NCBI RefSeq assembly: GCF_963455295.1
Contig: NZ_OY734020.1
Location: 1,984,001-2,048,000, forward strand
Direction: 5' to 3'
Source of the DNA: Candidatus Thiodiazotropha sp. CDECU1
GTDB lineage: Bacteria > Pseudomonadota > Gammaproteobacteria > Chromatiales > Chromatiaceae
Length of the DNA stretch: 64,000 bases
Part shown: positions 57,374 to 64,000 of the stretch, one piece after another
Numbering within the stretch: the stretch's first letter is position 1
Layout: each line of letters starts with the position of its first letter
Made by a program: the position numbers and the translations under genes
Notes under the pieces: model-generated
What the model was told of the DNA's origin: nothing
Seen by the model: the letters and a program-made list of their open reading frames with translations, nothing else
Database searches by the model: none

Positions 57374-58012
57374 CTATTGAGACAGTAGTTGCTCTGCGCT
57401 CCCTGGTGCCAGACCAAACTCCTCTTCCACCATTTTCTGCCAGCGCTCTTTTTTGAAGGTCTTTTCGTCCGGCACCTTTCGGTGCACCAGATTGATGTGG
57501 CAGTCGATACAGCTCTTGCCTTGAGTCTCTTCTGTGTGGATGGAGTTGGTGTTTGCCCGCATCCCCTGTATTGCCTCGAGCAGGTGACAGCGTTTACAGG
57601 TGGCCGAGTCTGTGGACTTGAACCATTTTCGGGCCTCGAATGCGGCGCCTGGCAGATGCAGTGCATTGATCACCGGGTCGTCATAGTCGGGGCCGAATAT
57701 CTTTCCCGATATCTGGGCCAACAGATCCTTACCGCCCATGATGTGATCCCAGGTGGCGGCGAAGATCCCCTCGGATACATGGCAGTCACCGCATGAGGCG
57801 CGAACCCCCGATACCGGATTATAGTGGGTCGATTCCCGGTAGGCCTCAGCGGCAATCTCCATGGAGTGGCAGGTGGTGCAAAATTCCTCAGAACTGGTCA
57901 GATGGTCAAATTCGATCAGGAACAGCATGAAAACGATCCCGGCGATGCCTCCAATGACCAGTGCATAGATTATGTTGCGGGAAATAAAGTGGAGCGGTCT
58001 CTTACTATTCAT
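57374..58012 (-). CDS. NapC/NirT-type membrane tetraheme cytochrome c
   Basis: This is a cytochrome of about 212 residues, anchored by one N-terminal helix (IIYALVIGGIAGIVFMLFLI), that passes electrons from quinol to periplasmic reductases. Four CXXCH motifs are present (CTTCH, CGDCH, CKRCH, CIDCH), the usual NapC/NirT number. The ATG at 58012 overlaps the octaheme gene stop by 8 bases and is preferred over an upstream start. As the second gene after an HAO-family octaheme gene it forms the quinol-linked pair described for hydroxylamine/nitrite reduction in some Campylobacterota. Confidence 0.92.
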   Translation of the reverse strand: MNSKRPLHFISRNIIYALVIGGIAGIVFMLFLIEFDHLTSSEEFCTTCHSMEIAAEAYRESTHYNPVSGVRASCGDCHVSEGIFAATWDHIMGGKDLLAQISGKIFGPDYDDPVINALHLPGAAFEARKWFKSTDSATCKRCHLLEAIQGMRANTNSIHTEETQGKSCIDCHINLVHRKVPDEKTFKKERWQKMVEEEFGLAPGSAEQLLSQ

Positions 58013-59468
58013 TTTCCGTTTTCCCAGTGCTGACTGACCCTCGATCATATCCGAGGATTGGATTGGTCTTTTGGGGTTGCTTCATCCACTGGTGATGCTC
58101 GGAGGATCCGATGGTTTTCTGGATCAGTTCATCTGCCCTCTCTTTCCCTGCAATCTGCTTCACTTGGGGGAGGAAATGGGCATAGAAATTCCTTCCGACC
58201 AGATACATGCCCTCCCACCAGGTGTGGTTGGCGCTGGCCATGGAGGCACCATGCCGGGCACGGGCCCCCTCGTCATGCCACAATTCCCAGTAGATGAACT
58301 CGATTGGCTCATCAAAGGGGGTGGGGGTTAACAGACCTTCCGCGTAGAGGGCTTGCATGATCTGCGTTGCCGGTATGCCAAATTTTTCATTGAACAGATT
58401 CACGACAGCGTCGAACTGGTCCATGAAGCTCTTGGTAAATGCCTTGCTATGGCACTCAAGACAAACGAGTTGCATGGCTTGGCGTCTGCGCTTTGGTGTT
58501 GCGACGGCCTTGACCTTACCCATGCTGCCATCGGCCTTTGTGAGTTCGCTGCCTCGCTTGGGAGGGGCTTCGGACGCGGGTAGTTCCAGCTTCTCGCCAT
58601 CCTCGAACACTACCAGGTACTGTTTTGTCGAAACGGGTGTGTTGAGACTCCAGGCATTACGCATACCAACATCATGGTTGGCCTTCAATTTTCCCGCGGC
58701 GCCCATGTGACAGGTAACACAGGTGGGTGCGGCCACATAGTCCTTCCCCGCGATCCAGCTATCGCTGTCCAGGGCCATCTCATCCCGGTGTGACACAAAC
58801 AACATGCCATGCTTGGACGCCTCGTATATCCCCTTGTCCGGTGAATCCGGTCCTGAATGGCATCTCACGCAGGCACTGGGTTCCCTGGCCTGGGCCTTGG
58901 AAAAGCGATGTTTGCCATGACAGGATGAGCATGAGCCCTTGGATCCGTCAGGGTTGATCCGGCCGATACCGGAATTGGGCCAGGTACGTGGATCCAGGGA
59001 ACCATCGCCGCGTACTTCGACCTTCGAGCCATGGCACTGATCACAACCGGCAGCCACAATGGCGTCGCCGCCCACATGTCCGGCCAAGGCCGGGAGCCTG
59101 TTTTCGATCAGGCTTACCGCCTCGGAATGGACGGATCCCTTCTGTTGCTCATATTCCACCGTATGGCAGCGTGAGCAATCCAGGGGGGATACGATGGTGG
59201 CGATGACCTGTCCTTCATGGGTGATCGCATCGATGTCGTCAACGGATGCCTTGTGACAATCCAGGCAGTTGACGCCGGCCTCGGCATGGGCACTCTTGTG
59301 CCACTGTTGTGCCAACCCGGACGAGCTCTTCTCATGACAACTGACACACTCCTCGCCAAGCGGATCACCCCATTCGCTTGGGTCGATGCTGACCTTGGCA
59401 GCAAAGGATATAGCGTGGGTGCAAATGAGAATACAAAACAGAAACTGCCTCATACAGGATGGATTCAT
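58005..59468 (-). CDS. HAO-family octaheme cytochrome c
   Basis: This is a 487-residue periplasmic protein (signal peptide ending ISFA) with eight CXXCH motifs (CVSCH, CLDCH, CSRCH, CDQCH, CSSCH, CVRCH, CVTCH, CLECH). The C-terminal region ASANHTWWEGMYLVGRNFY matches the hydroxylamine oxidoreductase family. In HAO a tyrosine from a neighbouring subunit cross-links to the catalytic heme; whether the tyrosine here does so is undecided. Paired with the NapC-type gene it is more likely a reductase. The start has AAGGAG upstream. Confidence 0.9.
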   Translation of the reverse strand: MNPSCMRQFLFCILICTHAISFAAKVSIDPSEWGDPLGEECVSCHEKSSSGLAQQWHKSAHAEAGVNCLDCHKASVDDIDAITHEGQVIATIVSPLDCSRCHTVEYEQQKGSVHSEAVSLIENRLPALAGHVGGDAIVAAGCDQCHGSKVEVRGDGSLDPRTWPNSGIGRINPDGSKGSCSSCHGKHRFSKAQAREPSACVRCHSGPDSPDKGIYEASKHGMLFVSHRDEMALDSDSWIAGKDYVAAPTCVTCHMGAAGKLKANHDVGMRNAWSLNTPVSTKQYLVVFEDGEKLELPASEAPPKRGSELTKADGSMGKVKAVATPKRRRQAMQLVCLECHSKAFTKSFMDQFDAVVNLFNEKFGIPATQIMQALYAEGLLTPTPFDEPIEFIYWELWHDEGARARHGASMASANHTWWEGMYLVGRNFYAHFLPQVKQIAGKERADELIQKTIGSSEHHQWMKQPQKTNPILGYDRGSVSTGKTENE

Positions 59469-59605
59469 TAACGGTCTCCTTAAGCTGGAGTGTCAATTCG
59501 TGCATCCTAGCCAGATACTGCATGAGGCATTGTTCGATTTGGAATTTTAGATGACGACCCAGCTATATTGTTCTTTTTTCCGCATACCTTCGCTAAAGGT
59601 TATTG

Positions 59606-59623
59606 CATGATAATCGTATCATG
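59606..59623. promoter_or_regulatory. Perfect palindromic operator candidate 1
   Basis: CATGATA and TATCATG are perfect 7-base complements with a 4-base spacer. No known consensus was matched with confidence. Confidence 0.45.
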
Positions 59624-59629
59624 AAGACC

Positions 59630-59645
59630 TGTCATTCCCATGACA
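59630..59645. promoter_or_regulatory. CRP/FNR-superfamily-like operator candidate 2
   Basis: TGTCATTCCCATGACA is a perfect inverted repeat with the TGTCA-N6-TGACA layout used by some CRP/FNR-superfamily regulators. The specific regulator is not known. Confidence 0.45.
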
Positions 59646-59662
59646 TATATCATTCAAGGAAA

Positions 59663-59679
59663 CTCTGATGAATTCAGAG
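59663..59679. promoter_or_regulatory. Palindromic operator candidate 3
   Basis: CTCTGA and TCAGAG are 6-base complements around TGAAT. It is the third palindrome within 75 bases. Confidence 0.35.
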
Positions 59680-59950
59680 CTGCAGTGGATGGCTTACATA
59701 GGAGTGGTTTTTTGAGGCCTGTCAAAATATTAACACACAATTCGCTTATATAGATTGGGCATATGCCTAAACTACCAATAAATAACAGGGTAATTACTAA
59801 TCAGGTCGATTAATCAACTGCGCTCAATCAACTTCGATCATGTTTTTTATTTGGCATCTCACTCCATATGTGTATTATTCTCTGCTGAGAAGAATAAAAA
59901 GTAGTTAGTTCTTTCTCACTAAGAAACAGTAAAAAATAAGGAGGGATACC

Positions 59951-61246
59951 ATGGAAGCAGCCTTCGCTTCAAGGGCGGTTCTTGCCCTAAGTCTGCTATT
60001 TTCATCATTGATTCTGTTAGGGGTTTCCTCAGGTACCTTGGCGGGTACAGAGGAGCAAATACATCACGTCTCATCAGAGGTTTGCAAAAACTGCCACAAA
60101 GAGATCTACAAGCAGTGGAAAGGGTCGATGCATGCCCAAAGTACGGCATTGAAGGATCCGATCCATGCCACCTTCTACAAGAAGGTTGTCGGCAGCCCGG
60201 TGGAAGAGGGTGTGAAACACAAGGCATCCGGCAAATATCCTATCTGTTTACAGTGCCACGCACCCAACGCGGCGGTTGACAAGACAACCAAGCTCGATGC
60301 CAAACCCGCCTATTCCGAGGGAGTCAACTGCGTTGCCTGCCATACCCTGGCCAAGTTCAAGGGTACCAGTGGTAAGGATGGAAAGCTGTTGTTGGGTCTC
60401 AAGGCTTATGAGCGTAAGAATGAACTGCAAGGGCCGCAAGGCTTCAATCAGGGATTGGCAAAACTGACTGCAGCCGACGACATGTTCGGTGGTGCAGGCA
60501 GTGACGATGACTCAAAACCCAATCCTCACACCGAGGGTGAGGTGGAGCTGGATGGCAAGAAGATCCAGGCCCTGCCGATGGCTGGAAACCCGGGACTGTT
60601 GAAAACCAATGCGGCCTGCATGGGCTGTCACGACAAGCGTAACAATCCTCACGGGGTTCCACTCTGCCAGACTGGCAACGAGTACGCGGGAAGTAACGTC
60701 AACTGTCAGTCCTGTCATATGCCTGTCGCTGGCGGCATGGTGGATCATGGTATGGGCGGCGGACATAATAATGCCATGTTGAAGCGCAGTGTCGTGTTCA
60801 CCCTGGATGCAGTGAAAAATGGTGATGGCCTGAATGCCACTGTGAAGTTGAAGAACATGCAGCCTCACAGTCTTCCCACTGGCGCGCCGTTCAGAAACAT
60901 CTATCTGAAACTCGCCGCTTACGATGCATCAGGCAATGTGATTTGGCAGAACGCTGAGGGTCATCCCGCGAAGAGCGATTCCAAGGCCTATTTCGCCTAT
61001 CTGCTGGCCGATGACAAGGGTGATCCGGCGTTGCCGCCGAAAGCGACCCAACTCGGTGTCGATTCACGCCTCAAGCCCTATGAAGAGCGTATCCTCTCTT
61101 ACACCATCCCTGCCAAGGATGCCGTATTGGTAAGAGGAGAGCTGTTCTACAATCTGCTCTGGCCCGTGCTAGTAGAAAAATTCAAACACCTGCCGGAAGA
61201 TTTGGTGGCGCCAGCGTCGATCGCTATCGCAGAGGTTAGTCTTTAA
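59951..61246 (+). CDS. Cytochrome c554-like pentaheme cytochrome
   Basis: This is a 431-residue periplasmic protein (signal peptide near residue 31) with five CXXCH motifs at residues 45, 99, 127, 223 and 252 (CKNCH, CLQCH, CVACH, CMGCH, CQSCH). The N-terminus SSEVCKNCHKEIYKQWKGSMHAQS is typical of the cytochrome c554 family, an electron carrier in nitrifiers. The last ~150 residues form a beta-rich domain without heme. AAGGAGGG precedes the ATG. It starts the plus-strand operon with the octaheme and b561-like genes. Confidence 0.9.
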   Translation: MEAAFASRAVLALSLLFSSLILLGVSSGTLAGTEEQIHHVSSEVCKNCHKEIYKQWKGSMHAQSTALKDPIHATFYKKVVGSPVEEGVKHKASGKYPICLQCHAPNAAVDKTTKLDAKPAYSEGVNCVACHTLAKFKGTSGKDGKLLLGLKAYERKNELQGPQGFNQGLAKLTAADDMFGGAGSDDDSKPNPHTEGEVELDGKKIQALPMAGNPGLLKTNAACMGCHDKRNNPHGVPLCQTGNEYAGSNVNCQSCHMPVAGGMVDHGMGGGHNNAMLKRSVVFTLDAVKNGDGLNATVKLKNMQPHSLPTGAPFRNIYLKLAAYDASGNVIWQNAEGHPAKSDSKAYFAYLLADDKGDPALPPKATQLGVDSRLKPYEERILSYTIPAKDAVLVRGELFYNLLWPVLVEKFKHLPEDLVAPASIAIAEVSL

Positions 61247-61257
61247 CCAAGCAAAGT

Positions 61258-61285
61258 CCTCACACCGGTGACTCCCGGTGTGAGG
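61258..61285 (+). other. Intercistronic hairpin between pentaheme and octaheme genes
   Basis: CCTCACACCGG pairs perfectly with CCGGTGTGAGG around TGACTC. The following CATTATTATTA is only weakly T-rich. It may be a partial terminator or mRNA-stabilising element giving more pentaheme than octaheme protein. Confidence 0.65.
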
Positions 61286-61317
61286 CATTATTATTACAAT
61301 TTGGTTCGGGGGGCGTT

Positions 61318-62922
61318 ATGTGCTCATTCAAGAGCTGTACACTACGTCCGTTCTTACTGTTGCAGTTCGTCTCATTCCTGATGATTAGCATTACCCTGGA
61401 AGCATCAGAGGAGATAATCAGTTCAACGGCCGATCACACTAAGTTCGAGGCACTTCAACAGACCTTCAGTTCAGGTCCTGAAGTGACAAAGGCCTGTCTG
61501 GAGTGTCATACGGAGGCGGCCAGGCAGATCCACAAAACCAAGCACTGGAACTGGAAGTTCACCCACCCGGAAACTGGTGAGAAGCTGGGCAAGCAGACGA
61601 TTGTGAATAACTTCTGCGGTGGCATAGAGACCAACTATGCCCGCTGCACCAGTTGCCATATCGGGTATGGGTGGAAAGACAACAGCTTCGACTTCAGTTC
61701 TGAAACCAATGTTGATTGCCTGGTCTGTCACGACACCACAGGCACCTATAAGAAATTCCCGACCGGGGCCGGGCATCCACCCTATGTGGATAAGCCCTTT
61801 CCGCCAAAGAGTAAAAAAATCTGGAAGGCCCCAGACCTGTCACAGGTTGCGCAAAAGGTCGGTAAGACTAGCCGGAAAACCTGTGGTGCCTGCCACTTCT
61901 ATGGCGGTGGCGGTGATGGCATCAAGCATGGTGATCTCGATTCGAGTATGACCGATCCTAACAAATCCCTGGATGTCCATATGGGTACGGATGGATTGGA
62001 TTTTGTCTGCAGCACATGCCACCAGAAAGATGGGCATGATGTGTCGGGTAGTCGCTATACCACCCAGGCCAAGGATACCCATGGCATCGATGTGCCGGGG
62101 CGGGACGACAATATTCGTTCAACCTGCGAGTCCTGCCATGGTCTGAAGCCCCATGCAGCGACTGTGAATGACAAGCTTAACGATCATGCCAACAAGGTTG
62201 CCTGTGCAACCTGCCACATACCCACCTACGCTCGGGGCGGCAGACCCACCAAGACATGGTGGGACTGGTCCACGGCAGGACGTATGAGCAAGGATGGCAA
62301 ACATATCAAAACTAAGGATGCCCAGGGTTATGTGGACTATGTGACCAAGAAAGGATCTTTCGAATGGGGTGAGAACCTGATACCCGAATACGCCTGGTTC
62401 TCAGGTAATATTCGTTATAAACAGCTGGATGAAAAGATCGATCCCAGCAGTGTCGTGGCCATCAATACCTTCGAGGGGAGCTATGCAGATCCCGATGCCA
62501 GAATCTGGCCGTTCAAGGTGATGCGGGGTAAGCAGCCCTACGACAAAGGCAATAATACCCTGGTAACCACCCATCTGTTCGGCAAGGACAGTGATGCCTA
62601 TTGGAAATCCTTTGACTGGAACCGGGCGATCAAGGCAGCCATGCAGGCCAGCAATGCCGACTACAGCGGTGAGTATGGTTTTATCGAAACCACCTACCAT
62701 TGGCCATTGGCGCATATGGTGGCACCCAAGGAGGAGGCCCTCGGTTGTGAGGCTTGTCACGCGAAAGAGGGGCGGCTGAGTAAACTCACCGGGTTCTATA
62801 TCCCCGGACGGGACAGTTACTACTGGCTCGATCTGATCGGTTGGCTGGCTGTTTTAGGTACTGTGGGGGGCGTCTCCATCCACGGACTGGGCCGGCTCCT
62901 CTCGAAATCCAAGCGGGGATAA
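61318..62922 (+). CDS. Octaheme tetrathionate reductase-like cytochrome c
   Basis: This 534-residue protein has a signal peptide and eight CXXCH motifs (CLECH, CTSCH, CLVCH, CGACH, CSTCH, CESCH, CATCH, CEACH). NFCGGIETNYARCTSCHIGYG, CLVCHDTTGTYKKFPTGAG and the long C-terminal region match the octaheme tetrathionate reductase family, whose Shewanella member reduces tetrathionate, nitrite and hydroxylamine in vitro. The C-terminus adds a hydrophobic helix (LDLIGWLAVLGTVGGVSIHG) and a basic tail, so it is anchored. It is followed by a cytochrome b561-like gene after 4 bases, a likely quinol-oxidising partner. Confidence 0.92.
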   Translation: MCSFKSCTLRPFLLLQFVSFLMISITLEASEEIISSTADHTKFEALQQTFSSGPEVTKACLECHTEAARQIHKTKHWNWKFTHPETGEKLGKQTIVNNFCGGIETNYARCTSCHIGYGWKDNSFDFSSETNVDCLVCHDTTGTYKKFPTGAGHPPYVDKPFPPKSKKIWKAPDLSQVAQKVGKTSRKTCGACHFYGGGGDGIKHGDLDSSMTDPNKSLDVHMGTDGLDFVCSTCHQKDGHDVSGSRYTTQAKDTHGIDVPGRDDNIRSTCESCHGLKPHAATVNDKLNDHANKVACATCHIPTYARGGRPTKTWWDWSTAGRMSKDGKHIKTKDAQGYVDYVTKKGSFEWGENLIPEYAWFSGNIRYKQLDEKIDPSSVVAINTFEGSYADPDARIWPFKVMRGKQPYDKGNNTLVTTHLFGKDSDAYWKSFDWNRAIKAAMQASNADYSGEYGFIETTYHWPLAHMVAPKEEALGCEACHAKEGRLSKLTGFYIPGRDSYYWLDLIGWLAVLGTVGGVSIHGLGRLLSKSKRG

Positions 62923-62926
62923 GTCA

Positions 62927-63529
62927 ATGAGTGAAACCTACTATTTTACGCTGTTCGAACGACTCTGGCATTGGTCCCAGGCCCTGCTGATTATCGGCAT
63001 GTTGATCACCGGATTTGAAATCCATGGTAGCTATCATTTATTGGGATTTGAACAGGCAATCGACCTGCATACGATCATGGCATGGGTATTGATCGGTCTC
63101 TGGCTGCTTGCGCTATTCTGGCACACAACAACCGGGGAGTGGCGCCAGTATGTACCGAGCGATCCCGACTCTATGCTGGCATCGGTCAAGTACTATGCCA
63201 TCGGTATCTTTCTTGGAGCACCACACCCCTTTCACCGCAGGCGGGCGGAGAAACACAATCCTGTACAAAGGATGGTTTATCTGATGTTGACCATGGTCAT
63301 AACGCCCATCATTTGGATCAGCGGTTTGCTTTATCTGTTCTATCAATACTGGGCAATGATCGGTATTCAAGGTGTGCCACTGGGATTCGTGGCTGTGATA
63401 CACACCATTGGTGCCTTTGCCATGCTCTGCTTTATACCTGTACATCTCTACATGTCTTTAACAACCAGTGAGAAGCCATTTGGTTATCTGTTTGAAATGA
63501 TATTCGGTCATGAAGCCAACAAAAACTGA
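62927..63529 (+). CDS. Cytochrome b561-like membrane diheme protein
   Basis: This 200-residue protein has four hydrophobic helices and conserved histidines placed as in cytochrome b561/FdnI-type subunits (ERLWHWSQALLIIGMLITG, IDLHTIMAWVLIG, ALFWHTTTGEW, VIHTIGAFAMLCFIPVHLYM). It probably passes electrons between the quinone pool and the anchored octaheme cytochrome upstream. It is the last gene of the operon. Confidence 0.9.
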   Translation: MSETYYFTLFERLWHWSQALLIIGMLITGFEIHGSYHLLGFEQAIDLHTIMAWVLIGLWLLALFWHTTTGEWRQYVPSDPDSMLASVKYYAIGIFLGAPHPFHRRRAEKHNPVQRMVYLMLTMVITPIIWISGLLYLFYQYWAMIGIQGVPLGFVAVIHTIGAFAMLCFIPVHLYMSLTTSEKPFGYLFEMIFGHEANKN

Positions 63530-63582
63530 TACCTGAACCTGGCAATGGATAAGAAAGAGAAAATCAGCAATAAATAGCTTAT

Positions 63583-63618
63583 TTCATATAGGGTGCGGTA
63601 AGCCGTACCCTATATGAA
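63583..63618. terminator. Long hairpin after the b561-like gene
   Basis: TTCATATAGGGTGCGG pairs with CCGTACCCTATATGAA around a 4-base loop, with one G-T wobble. It is 53 bases after the operon end. No T tract follows on either strand, so it could be a weak terminator or a repeat element. Confidence 0.5.
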
Positions 63619-63665
63619 CTACCGGTATCAATCCGTGGAATACTTTTTTACCGGGTTGATCAGGT

Positions 63666-63845
63666 TCATTCTCTTGATGCGGGCACAACGCGTAGAGATA
63701 CAGATTTCCCACTTCTTAATACCCTCATCTCAGTCTCTTCTCCAGGCTTCAAATCCGCCAGTGCATTCATGAAGTCGTGGATCGTCTCTATCTGAACACC
63801 ATAAAGCCCACACAATTCTGTGCCGGCGAGTTGGAAGTGACCATC
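63666..63845 (-). pseudogene. Decayed PDZ-domain fragment
   Basis: On the minus strand a 59-residue frame preceded by an in-frame stop ends ...GVQIETIHDFMNALADLKPGEE, then VLRSGKSVSLRVVPASRE and a TGA. This is the C-terminal half of a PDZ domain as found at the end of periplasmic proteases. Upstream the coding frame is interrupted and no start, catalytic domain or signal is visible in the window. A 5' part could lie beyond the window edge with frameshifts between. Confidence 0.4.
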
Positions 63846-64000
63846 TTATCTTGGAGTCCGGCCGCGATGTTCTATCCGTCGGTTCTGGGAACTGGAGCCA
63901 AATGCGTGGCTGTTGTTTGATCACTTCAGGGTAATACACATTTATCCAGGTTCTTTTGGTAAGGACGATTACATATCCATTTTGTGCCGGTAAAATCAAG

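Larger units (their letters stand above)
59469..59950. promoter_or_regulatory. Divergent promoter region between the two cytochrome operons
   Basis: These 482 bases contain no credible gene. Three inverted repeats are clustered near its left third: CATGATA/TATCATG at 59606-59623, TGTCAT/ATGACA at 59630-59645 and CTCTGA/TCAGAG at 59663-59679. Their positions (about 140-210 bases from the octaheme gene and 270-345 from the pentaheme gene) suit regulators acting on one or both operons. Confidence 0.55.

Noticed and set aside
63730-63999. 89-residue minus-strand frame at the right edge
   Set aside because: It reads in a different frame from the recognisable PDZ remnant and resembles no family; probably a by-product of decay, though a partial gene beyond the edge cannot be excluded.

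Overview
The window looks like a gammaproteobacterial chromosome, most likely from a chemolithotrophic sulfur oxidiser. The housekeeping gene order (lolC-lolD, comEC-exbB-exbD-lpxK-Trm112-kdsB, rne/rluC/HAD/sppA) is gammaproteobacterial. A Gly-Tyr-Pro repeat protein resembling sulfur-globule envelope proteins, a hydrogenase maturation gene (hypE) and many multiheme c-type cytochromes suggest sulfur or nitrogen energy metabolism. The genus cannot be fixed from sequence alone.

Layout. 1-7.4 kb: lipoprotein export (LolC end, LolD), a DUF2062 protein, DNA uptake (ComEC), ExbB/ExbD and lipid A/KDO synthesis (LpxK, Trm112-like, KdsB). 7.7-32.6 kb: an accessory island. It starts with a soluble NarX-type kinase and a LuxR-type regulator arranged tail to tail. 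Next come a ~1995-residue secreted beta-helix protein, three consecutive cupredoxin/multicopper-oxidase proteins, a small anchored protein and a seven-repeat Calx-beta protein with a GlyGly-CTERM-like tail. The island ends with a Sco1 copper chaperone, a cytochrome c/periplasmic-binding fusion, a membrane sensor kinase with a decayed ATPase domain, and a convergent subtilisin-like protease with Calx-beta repeats. 33.1-43.2 kb: a type II secretion cluster (gspD, E, F, H, I, J, K, L, M and a GspC-like gene) without gspG. 43.2-49.8 kb: LMW phosphatase, RNase E, RluC, HAD phosphatase, SppA. 49.9-57.3 kb: a PKD-repeat autotransporter, a lone hypE, the sulfur-globule-like protein, a class V aminotransferase, a cupin and a small membrane protein. 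57.4-63.5 kb: two divergent cytochrome operons, NapC-type tetraheme plus HAO-family octaheme on the minus strand, and c554-like pentaheme, octaheme tetrathionate reductase-like and cytochrome b561-like on the plus strand. The right edge holds a large hairpin and a decayed PDZ fragment.

Most interesting reading. The copper-oxidase trio appears to be one multicopper oxidase divided over separate polypeptides. The first protein carries a complete type 1 copper site plus half of a trinuclear-cluster ligand set. The second carries the complementary half without a type 1 cysteine. The third keeps the fold but few ligands and adds about five Ig/cadherin-like domains. With the giant secreted protein, Sco1, the GlyGly-CTERM-like protein and the adjacent type II secretion genes, this suggests an exported heteromeric copper oxidase, perhaps acting on a metal such as Mn(II). 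The substrate is inference. The divergent cytochrome operons, with palindromic operator candidates between them, look like a regulated nitrogen-oxide or sulfur-oxyanion reduction module.
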